Source of the DNA: Agapanthus africanus
Taxonomy: Eukaryota > Streptophyta > Magnoliopsida > Asparagales > Amaryllidaceae
Direction of reading: 5' to 3'
Assembly: GCA_030015575.1 (NCBI GenBank)
Contig: CM057340.1
Coordinates: 753,431,632 to 753,495,631, forward strand
DNA: 64,000 nt
The first letter of the stretch is position 1. The number at the start of each line of letters is the position of its first letter. The notes under the pieces are model-generated. The model saw nothing but the letters and a program-made list of their open reading frames with translations, had not been told where the DNA came from and did no database searches. The translations under genes were made by a program, and so were the position numbers. Positions 47,347-57,409 of this stretch are shown in pieces.

Positions 47347-50300
47347 CTGCGTCTTCTTCGTCCTGACGCCGATACTTGACCTTTTCGTAAATGGCTGTTT
47401 CGCGCTCTCGGTCAGCTCTGCTCTTTTGAAAAGCTTCGTTTAGTAGCCAGTCAATTAGGCCTTCTGAAAGCTCCAGGGATTTTGGCACCGACCCTGCCCC
47501 CAGTTCCTCTGCGTTGCTTCCCGACGCCGAGTGAGTTTCTTCGTTATTTAACAACGACTGAGAAATCATGTGGCAACTTGCTACATAATCTTCGGTTTCT
47601 CTCGACGATCCATTTCTCTCATCATCGTCACTATCTCCCTTCTCAAGTATATAGTTGAGAAACTCTTCGAGGGTGACTAGGGTCCGCGCCTTCTGGTTGT
47701 ACTCCTCCGGCACGTCAATGTACTTTTGCAGGTCTGTGCGCTTGTCGTCATGCTGCACGGGCTTCTTGGCCTTCTTCTTTCCCTTCGAAGACTTTGAGGG
47801 TTTGACATGGGTGTTCTGCCCATCGTTAGTAGTTTTCGTTGTAGGACGCGGTTTTATCATCCCCTCAATGATCTCGGGCTCCAGCGGGCTTTTCCACCTG
47901 ATCGCCGGACATGCTTGAAGATCCTTCAGCAATTTTTGGTTTTATCTGAAAGGACAACTTCCCACAGAGCTTCTTCCATAAACGAACATGATGCCCCCGG
48001 CGTATCCACCTTTTTAGGAGCATGTCTCTATGGCGGGTTCACCCCCCAGTTCTCTGACAGCGCGAATTTCCCTTGACGGTACTGGTCCTCAATCCAGTTC
48101 TTGAAGATGTATCAATCCTCAATGGGGTGACTCACCATTTGGTGAGTAGTTGGGATAGTTGACGTCACCGGGCTGCGGTGGACATTTTGGGTCCGGCAGA
48201 GTGATGAGTTTGTTGTGCACTGCCAGTTCGAACAGTCTTCTCGTTTTATCACGAGAAAACGCGTAAGCACGTCCTAGCTTCTCTTCTATGGATGGGCGCG
48301 GGCGTGCGTTGTTTTGGCGAGTAACCGGTTTCGGGTCACTCGGTTGCTATTGAGTGTTGGCAACGAAGGCCGCTTTCCCTTTACCCTTTGCATTTCGAGG
48401 GTCCATTTTTGAAGAGGAAGGTCCATGGCTCGTCTGGTCTATTTGGGCCAACTTGTCGATCAAAGCCTGGAAGGTGGTTGGCTTAAAGAACGTCATGAAC
48501 TGGGACACGGTCTCTTGAGGATCGAAAGTCCCTATGAACATGCCCACGGCAGGAGCTTCTTCGGTGTGTTGTTCGCATTTTGACCAGAGGTTCCGCCATC
48601 GGATTGCGTATTGAACCCAGGTCTCTCTTGGCTTCACCCTAGCATTGATTAATGTCATGATAAGGTTGCGCTCGCTTGCCCTGGTGAACCGCTGCGTGAA
48701 CAGCAATTCCATTTCCGTGAATGTTTTGACAGAGTCATTTGGGAGCTCCGAGTACCATTCAAACGCCGTTTCTGACAGGCTGCCAACGAACTGGTGAAGC
48801 AGCAATTTGTCGTCGCCTCCAGTATTGCCGCACAAAGCTCTGAACTGAGCAATGTACAGATAAGGATTGCCTGTCCCTTAGTACACATAGAACTTAGAGA
48901 TTGTATATCCTGGCGGGTACTTTATTTGATCGTACCAACCCGGATACGTTCGCCCAGTTCTGACGACTTGGTCATCCATTTCACTCGCTTGATGAGCTCG
49001 TATTTGTTGAGCTATATAATCATCAAGGGCAGCCTTGGAGATCGTTTACCCGTGGCTGTCGATAAAGCTGGAAGAGGGTTTGATGTTTCCCCTCTGTCGT
49101 CCTCAATGATTATCGGTGGATCTTCGGCTGGAGCTTCTGGCTGGATCATCATTCCAAAAATGTCTTGGAATAGGAGCGCCATCTGTTTTATATTAGCAAC
49201 CTGTTCCACAGCCTCCTTATCTTTTCTATCCAGCACCCTTCGCAGGAACTCTGTATCGGTCTCTTGCTCCTGGCGATGTTCTGATGCTGACTCTGGATTT
49301 TTTTCTGTCCGGTGAGTGCTGCCATTTTTGTCAGCATCACCTGGAGCTTTTGTTGTTACTTCTGAGCCTTTGTTAATGACCGAGTTTGCGGTCGATGACC
49401 CACGGAAGCACGGCTTTCCTTTTTCCTAGAAGCCATGTAAACCGTGTGCATGATCATGCCCCCAGACTTAGGGCGTTTGGATCCATTACCTTTGAGATTT
49501 GCCGCCGGTGGTGGGAGATTCTCCGGCCTTCTCTTTTTGTGGGAGGTCGAAATTGAAGGAGCCATTGTAGAAGGCACCTGTGTGAAAGAAGTCCCTCGCT
49601 GTATGCTAGGGGGATGATTTTCCTCTTGTCAAACCTTCATTTTCTCCGGTTGACGAGGGTAGTTCTTGTTGATCACAGAATCTTGGGCTTTCCGTCAGAC
49701 TATGTGGATTTAGGAGGACAGCCGCTGAGGGGGCTGCTCCGGCTTTGCCTACGTCATATTTTCAGCAGCAAGTGGAGATTTCTTCAACACTGCGGTTGGG
49801 GAGTTCTTCCGCACCCTCTTTAGTGGTTCAAAGCTGTTCCCAGTTGGAACAGCAGCGTCAACTTCCACCATTAGAGCTGGTGGAGTGAGTCCGGAGGGGG
49901 AGTTGCCCCCAGCTCTTCTCACTCGATGCCAGTGGCGACGTCGAACGTGACATGCGGATGGGACCACCTCAGTTGTGGAAAAGGCTCCGTCGTGCCCCCT
50001 GCTTTGGTTAGGGGCTGCTGCTGGTGCCAGCCAGTCGAAGACCGACGTCCGTTGAGAGGAAATTGATGCGTTCCTAAAAAAAGAAATCGAACGGCCAATC
50101 TTTCGAAGGACGACTTTCTGGTAGGGGAAGCTCTTTTGATGCTTCACCCGTAGCAGGAATGGGCAGAACTATCCGTTTTGGAATAGCCCCTTCAGGTATC
50201 GCGAGCCTCTTCGCGGGTCCACTTGAGCTTTGCTTCAGCCCGTTGAAGACTGAGGTGGCAGACTTAGACGACCCATTGAGAGGGGCCGTGGTGGTTGCAA

Positions 50301-50538
50301 GCCGATTGAAGACCGACTTCTTCGGAGCTTCCTGTGGTGGCACTGGGGCGCTGAAGCTTGCTGGCGGGAGTATGGTCCTGAAGAACGATCCAGTGGTGGC
50401 TTGAGTCACCTGCCCCACCGGCATTAAAAAGATGGAGGCCGCATTGGGCCCGTATGTCACTCCTCCAGTTGGGGCAGAGCGGGAGTTGCTGTTGCAGTTT
50501 GTGCATCTTGAAGCCGTTGATTTTTTTATCTTCTGCAT
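47347..50538 (-). pseudogene. T1 gag, Tat type
   Basis: The start at 50538-50536 leads into VFxRL motifs (SVFNRL, SVFNGL, SVFDWL). Then come a basic region with a K/R cluster, a Q-rich helix, the capsid core near 48350-48900 (FEWYSELPND, ALIDKLAQIDQ), the C/H region and an acidic segment ending near KYRRQDEEDA at 47347. It is broken into at least six frames. T2 is inserted at its left end. Across T2 it would meet integrase sequence out of frame, so the C-terminus of gag plus protease, RT and RNase H were deleted from T1 before T2 arrived. Confidence 0.85.
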
Positions 50539-50646
50539 AGGAGCAAGACACCAAATCTTTATATCTCGAATCTAAAGGCAACCATAGCGAACCGCGATTT
50601 TGTTCGTGAAACAAGACACACGAAGTGTGGAGTGGAAAGAAGAAAA

Positions 50647-50670
50647 GGTCCCACCGGGCGTGCCAGAATC
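50647..50670 (-). other. T1 primer binding site and spacer
   Basis: TGGCACGCCCGGTGGGACC (minus, 50665-50647) is preceded by a GATTC spacer (50670-50666) after the LTR end. It is the same site as in T2. Confidence 0.75.
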
Positions 50671-53543
50671 TGTTTACCGCCGAAAACATAGACGAACTGG
50701 GATGGATCGTCCTGCCTGAATTTGAGGGCAAATGCTATTTGAATTTATCCTTCCACTTCTCCGAAAATGCCAAGTTGATTTATGGCACCGCATATCGGAG
50801 GTTTGGACGGATGCGGCCATTGTAGCAGATTTCGTCAAATTCCCCCTCGTTTGCGAGGGGTTTTTTGATTGTGGGGACGCTCTTCCCTGTAGGCGTAAGC
50901 TCCTGCAGTTAATTACGTTATCATATCGCGATAACCACTTTCTCCTGCTCCGGAAGTTCACTTCATGTCGTGTGTATTTTGATTTGTTTTGGCTGCCCGT
51001 GGATTGTATACGGAGACTAATTTATGTTGTCGTAGGGCGTGGATTAGTCCAAATCTGCATATTTTTAGATTTGGGTTTTTATTTAAGGACCGTTAATCTA
51101 TTTTGAGATTAAGATCAACTTAAATATATGTGAGGATTTGGGGCTCAATTTGTTTTTGTTAAGGATGCGTTAGTCCAATTTGAAACTAAGATCCACTTAA
51201 CAAGATTTCAGGATCATTTTTGTTTCAGATCCAGCAAAAGAGCATTTGGGCTCTGTTGTTTTAGTTTAAGGACGTTTCGGTCCGTTATCGCCATTTTGGA
51301 GCCGAAGTTTTAGTTTGAGAACATTTCGGTCTGTTGATCACCATTTTGGAGGTGAGGTTTTAGTTTAAGCACGTCTCGGTTTGTTGATCACCATTTTGGA
51401 GGTGAGATTTTGGTTTAAGAACGTCTCGGTCCGTTCATCACCATTTTGGAGGTCAGAGTTTAGTTTAAGGACGTCTCGATCCGTTGATCGGTACTTTGGA
51501 TGTGAGATTTTAGTTTAAGGACGTCTCGGTCCGTTGATCATCATTTTGGAGGTGATATTTTAGTTTAAGGATGTCTCGGTCCGTTGATCACCATTTTGGA
51601 GGTGAGAGTTTAGTTTAAGGACGTCTCGGTCCGTTGATGCCATTTTGGAGACAATGGTTAGTTTAAGAACGTTTCAGTCCGTTGTTAATTTAGAGACATC
51701 TCAGTCCATTTTCCATCTTGCGCACGTGTATTTGTTATGTGACGGGATAAGTAACGATGATATGGGATGCATCCAGTCTGAAGTGCACCAAAAAGCAGTT
51801 GGTTGTCGGGACCCATCACCTCTCTGAAGACGTTGAGGAATTACAACGACATGTATCAGAGGTGTAGAGAGATGTACCCTTGAACCAATCCCCTTAATTG
51901 AGAGAAAAGGGATTAATGGTAAACTCATGAATCATTAGTTGTATTTTGAGACTAAGATTTTCTCAGGGGGATGTGGGACGAATATCATTTTGGGATATCA
52001 TCAGCTGGAGGATCGATAGTCGTATTTGGGACTAAGATCAGTTTGGGAAGTAGTGAGCACATGGGCTCGGTTGATCTAAATTAGGGAGTTTCTACTCTCA
52101 AAGGACCTAACCAACTTGGGCTTTGTCTACTCAGTTTTCTTTTTATTTGAAAAAGAGTGTTAAGCACTTGTTTGGGCTCAGTCCCATTTTTTGTGTAAAA
52201 AGTGCTGAGCACTTATGTAAGTTCTGACACTCACATATAATCATGTGGGGTTTTAGTCATGAGAATTGCCCGATAAATGGTAAACACTTTACCCCTTTTG
52301 TCTTTATATGGAGTGCTAAACACTTTTTATGATGTTCACGTACGAAGCACATGAGGAGCAAAGCGCTTGGCGCTACCTAGTGGGTGCCAAGCACTTTCAT
52401 TCTGTGGCGCCCACATGAGAGTCACGTGGGACGCTGGGCGCTAGAGCGCCGCCCACTGAGTGCTAAGAGCTCCTGAGTTCTGAGGCATCCACATGAGGGG
52501 CACGTGAGACGCTAGGCACTGAGCGCCACTTATTGAGTGCTAAGCACTCCTTATTTAGTGGTACCCACGTGAGGGGCACGTGATGCGCTGGGCGCCGCCC
52601 ACTGAGTGCTAAGCACTCCTGAGTTCTTTTGTAGCGCCCACGTGAGAGGTATGTGGGGCACTGGGCGCTAAGCGCCGCCAACTGAGTGCTAAGCACTCCT
52701 GAGCTCTTTTGTAGCGCCCACGTGAGAGGTACGTGAGGCGCTAGGCGCTGAGCGCCGCCCACAGAGTGCTAAGCACTCCTGAACTCTCTCTTTTTTTGAA
52801 TGATCCACAGGATTTTTATCTACTTTTATTTACCTAAAATTTCCAAGAAGAGAGTTCTTCTTCCTCGAGAATTTAATTCTCTGTTCTTTCGAAACTTTCT
52901 CTTTTTTTTAAGCTTATGGGGGTTCCTCCTCTTTAGACTTGAAGTCTTGGGTCCTTTATATAGTAGAGGCAATTTGTTGGTTAGCTCCGAAGAAATCTCT
53001 GATTAAAAGATCCCAAATGATTTGGAGACTTTACCTACCGTTGGATCTTTGATCCAAAGACTTCTGTTTTACAGAAAATATTTTCTTATTTTTCACAAGA
53101 TTGGGGAAATATTTACCCATACGGAATTTATTCTGTAGATCGGTGATTCTTTAATCACTATTGGATTTTTAATTCAACGGTACTCTGTTTTACAAAGGGC
53201 AATCTTTCTTGTTTAGAAAGATTTGAGGAATATTTTCTCTAAACAAAATTTAATTCTGCATCCTGATGATTTATCGCCTCCGTTGGATTTTTGATCCAAC
53301 GGCTCTGCTTAATAGAGAGTAGAATTTAATTCTATCGGGCACCGGCGCTCACGTGTTGTGTACATGGGCGCCGGCGCTCACGTGTTGTCCACGTGGGCGC
53401 TGCTTAAGATTTTTGTGTGTTTTGCACACGGGAGCTGTTCATATAAGAGTTTTTAACTCTGGCGCTGGCACCCTCATGGAAGGCACGTGAGGCGCTGCCT
53501 CTTGAGTTTTGAACAAAACTTTGCTCTTTTATTGGTGGAAACA
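50671..53543 (-). repeat. 5' LTR of T1 (L5)
   Basis: This 2873-bp LTR runs from TGTTTCCACCAATAAAAG at 53543 to GGCGGTAAACA at 50671. It has the same internal order as L1: TATA near 52955-52962, palindrome-rich stretch 53030-53330, CACGTG block 52330-52790 and 50-bp array 51262-51680. Its outer edge (GGCAC, 53544-53548) meets the G0 LTR. Confidence 0.9.
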
Positions 53544-54118
53544 GGCACGTCTCAGATTCAGCCCGAGAATCTTGACCGTAGTCCCTGGCACGCACGGGGT
53601 ACTATTGAGTTATATCGACGATTCCATTAAATTGATTTCAAAAAATTCTAGAATAGATAAGCTAAAGGCACAGACTTTAGGATACACATCACATACCTAT
53701 ATCTCATTGTTTTACACTTGTGTTATTTATTTACACTCATATTTAATCATAGCACCCTATCCTGGTTATTACTATTATTTTGATATTTATGACGCATCGA
53801 CGTCTGGGTTTTGCATGGCCCAGATACTTGACATAGCATGTGAGTATTCGACAGGATCGCCGATCAATGAGAACCGCCTCATTGATATAGCTCTTATGCG
53901 GGTTAGTTATTCTTTAGATCATTATTGCTTCCACTATCTTTTCCAGTTATTGTTCTTATGGCTATTGGACATGTAATAGATAGATTTAGTAGTTTACTGT
54001 TCTTGATATCTGATTGATAGCCGTAATGTGACTATGGAAGGGTCTTTCCTCGCCATAGGTAGCATGGTTGGCTCTGTCACGTGCCGTGTTTACTTATTTT
54101 GGAAAGCGGGACGTGACA
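53544..54118 (+). repeat. 3' LTR of G0, right part
   Basis: It ends in AAAGCGGGACGTGACA, and the preceding 90 bp resemble the end of the G3 LTR (60400-60493), including GCATGGTTGGCT and a TGTGACTA stretch. It is the far side of the LTR that begins at 6961. The assignment rests on strand, position and similarity to G3. Confidence 0.7.
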
Positions 54119-54208
54119 GTGTCCACCCGAGCTTGATGTTATCGGGCAGCACGAGCTTGATGATGATGAGTTGGATGTCAGATTTATGTTGAAGTTGATG
54201 ACGAGCCT
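54119..54208. other. Flanking DNA between G0 and G2
   Basis: This is the only stretch I cannot assign to an element. One + frame is open and acidic (ELDDDELDV) across it, which could be a coding relic of an older transposon or gene. It ends in AGCCT next to the G2 LTR. Confidence 0.45.
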
Positions 54209-57050
54209 TGTAACGACCCTGAATTTTCTGTAAATTTTTTTCTTAAAATATAGAAAGGAGTTTCTGAGCCTGAGCACAATTTAAAAGTGTTTAAGAACAG
54301 CAAGAAACAACTTGTAGCTCACTGGTAAAGCCTTGCACTGCAGTGATATAGCCCCTGTATTCGAATCCCATCAGCTACATATTATTTTTTCTGGTTTTTC
54401 TTTTAAACTTTTTGGAAGCCCAAAAGTTTACACGTGCACTACATGTAAAAATGAACAATCAGGAAAAACAAACATGTGTAAAATGATGTACAAACAGAGA
54501 GGGACACATGGCAAAGATCCACCAGCCCCTACCCATAAAATGGCCGGTGAGATTCTCTATAGGGCCGGCGGCGAAGGGTCCCTCGTGGGGAAAAGTACCC
54601 ATACTCTGCACACTTGACTCTTGGCCTACCCCCATTATCCCTGCACTGTTTGTTTCCTCTGCAATTTAACAGAGAATTCAATTTCACCATAAAATCCATT
54701 TTAAATGCATTTTAATTCATTCTTTCAATTCCAATACCCTAATTCCATACTATAAATACAACCCCATACCCTAACCCCTCCTCATTCTGAAATCCCTAAC
54801 CAAAATTATCAAATTTTCCTAAGTACAAGTGGAGTAGAAGTGAAGTTAGCCCAAGATCAACTTCCGGCAAGGATTCGAGGCAATTCCGGCGACCCCACAA
54901 CACCACGACAATTTCAACCTCTTTCTCTCTCTCTCTTCTTAACTAAACCCTAAAGTAAGTCCCACCCCTAAAGTAAGTCCCACCCCATTCCTCTCTTTTT
55001 ACAATAAATATTCTCTTTTTTCAAAACATGTCAGTAAATAGAGTTATACCGACATTTGATTTAAAATCTTTGAAACTACAATTTTTCTTAAGAATTGCTC
55101 ATTCGTGTTTCTATACCTTGCTTGTTAATCATTAAACTAATATTTAGAAACAATTTTCATTATAAAACTCCAAGTTAAATAATTTTAATTAAAATTTTAC
55201 ATTTAAATACTATGAATTTTATATACGTCATCTTTTAAATATTTTGCTTAGCATGCCTTTGGAAAACTTCACGGGGTAATGACCTACCCTTCACATACAC
55301 ACATTTTGATATAGCATGATTCTCTTTGAAAAATATTTTCGTGGCAAATACAATACTTCATTTAAATATCATGAACTATAAAAACCGATTTTTTTTTTGA
55401 ATTGTATTATCAAACTCTTTGCAATTATGCCTCTAAAACCCATTTTGGGAACTCGGTATTGGATGGTGCAGATTATCGCACATTCTCGGGCTAGTAGAGT
55501 GAGATGTAGACCTCTTCACGAAACATTCGGTCTCGAAAGATTTTAATACGATTTTTAAGAAAAACGAGATTTTCTAATTAATAATAAAATTAATTTTTAT
55601 ATTATATAAATATTATCAAACCACATATTTTAAGGTTATAATAAATTCCATGTTTTTCAAAAAATAAAAGAATGACGGGTTTCACCAAAATACCATCAGT
55701 ATCAATACAAGACAAGTCTTACACTAAAATACCATGAACTATTTGAGCTAAGTTAATATTCACTAAAATACCTCAAATCTCAAAAGCTACATCCATGAAA
55801 CCCTAAATACGATAAATAAATACTCGAGATTTATTTTGAAAGCGTATAAAATATTTTTCATAAAACCCCCTCGAGTTATATAAATTACATTTAAGAACTT
55901 TAGTAAATATAGCTTTAAGCGGGATCAATTCTCTTGAGCCTCAGGAAGCCGAAAAAAGTGAGTGCTTGTCTATTTAAGCTAGAAAAACTTAACGAAGTTA
56001 TTAATGGTAATTGTCTTGGAAAAAGACACAAATCCTGTCGTTCATGTGCAGCAGTTACCGATAACTCCTAAACCTAATTCAGGATCAAAATTCTGTTTAA
56101 AGTGTCTGACTCAAGTTTGAGTCTAAATCAATCTGAATCCAATACAAACATGAATCCAATTCAACATGAATTCAATATATCCAACATGTATACTTGAACC
56201 TGAACCTGAACCTGAATACCAAAACAATATCAACATGACTTGACTTGACCGAACCATGGCTATTACTTAACTTGACTATATGACTACTTGATACAATCCT
56301 GAAACGGTTTACATGAACAACTTATATCCATGGTCTCGGCAAGTCTGATAACTACAATCTATATAAAATACATTACGGGGTTTTAACGGAGAAGATTGGT
56401 ATGGAATGTATTAAAAGTGACAAGATGATGGACACTAAAAGACGTAGATAAACATCCATTACTGTTGTCCCATGGGTTTTGACGGGGTCTTGTACTTTCC
56501 GTTTCCATAGTCCACGGGATAATTGAACTCCTCTCGTATACATTGCTACATTCTGTACCAAGGTACAAACAATTACGTTAGTATAACAAATATATATACT
56601 TGTACCAATTACCAGTTCTATTCTCTTTACTTATCATATTCTATTCGTTCTTTTGGGACTTACCGAGCGCTAGTTCGCTCACGATGTTCCTGTCTCTTCT
56701 TTTTTTGGAATGTTCGTCAAGAGGACCCAACTCTCAGAAAACCAAGCCCGGCCAGGAGTAATTGGAGTAGATACCCGAGCAATACGACTAATAGCTTACT
56801 TGTACTTATTTACTTTTCAGTGCATATGCCACTGTTTAGGCATTGCTTCCATCATTATATTTTCCTTTTCAAAAGCAATTGTAATGTAAATATGAATGTT
56901 AATAAAAATTGTTGTTTATATTACATCTCTTATCATTCTTGTTCTTTTATTTATATATTGCTTATTTACGCTTAGCGTGTTTACTTCTGATTAAATATGT
57001 CGCGGCCCGTCACGTCTACTTCTCCGTACACTAGAAAGCGGGGTGTGACA
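54209..57050 (+). repeat. 5' LTR of G2
   Basis: This 2842-bp LTR runs from TGTAACGACCCTGAA to CGGGGTGTGACA and is homologous to the G1 LTR. TATA (ACTATAAATACAACC) lies at 54751-54758. A 20-bp tandem duplication near 54948-54990 contains a splice-donor-like AAGTAAGT. The AT-rich middle (55000-55900) shows no gene. Confidence 0.88.
54311..54378 (+). promoter_or_regulatory. tRNA-like block with A-box and B-box in G2 LTR
   Basis: TAGCTCACTGGT (54315-54326) and TATTCGAATCC (54358-54368) resemble pol III A and B boxes. GTAGCT (54314-54319) and AGCTAC (54372-54377) at the edges can pair, like a shortened acceptor stem. The block is conserved with G1. Confidence 0.55.
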
Positions 57051-57409
57051 AGTTTTGTTGGCGGCCCATGCAGGTCAGTTCTGCATGGAATCCTAAGAAA
57101 TATATCACAAGAATTATAAGAATAAGCAGCTAAACATTCCTTACATTTTTAATCTCTTGAATCTATCCTAACCCTTCCTTTTCTCTCAAGATTATGGACC
57201 CTTCCAACAACACGAGTACCAACGCGAATGGCAACACTCCACCACCTACACTACCACCATCCATTACCGTTGAGGACTTACTGATAAGATCAATGGCGCT
57301 CCTTGAAGCAACCAGGAGTCTAGTTGAGAGACAGCAGGAGCAGGATACTCTCCTTCAACAAGGACTAGTTTGCACTAAGGCTGCTTTGAGGGCAGCTCAT
57401 GATTATATC
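57051..57409 (+). pseudogene. G2 leader and gag start, cut by G3
   Basis: The leader (57051-57193) opens with AGTTTTGTTGGCGGCCCATG, as in G1. Gag starts at 57194 (MDPSNNTSTNANGNTPPP, like the G1 start) and is open until G3 interrupts it at 57410. The apparent stop at 57434-57436 lies in the G3 LTR. The rest of G2 lies beyond the window. Confidence 0.82.

Larger units (their letters stand above)
8624..53543 (-). mobile_element. T1, Tat/Retand-type Ty3/gypsy element with antisense cargo gene, host of several insertions
   Basis: Reading right to left the order is 5' LTR 50671-53543, primer site, gag, integrase remnant, minisatellite-rich 3' region, a cargo gene on the opposite strand, polypurine tract 11567-11581 and 3' LTR 8624-11566. 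It contains T2, S1 and L2 (with A1), each marked by target duplications. Without these guests it is about 18.5 kb. Protease, RT and RNase H are missing: gag at 47347 adjoins integrase at 34873 once T2 is set aside. T1 lies inside the G0 3' LTR. No duplication can be defined because its left side is a truncated second copy. Antisense extra genes and amplified tandem repeats upstream of the 3' LTR are features known from the Tat/Retand lineage. Confidence 0.85.
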
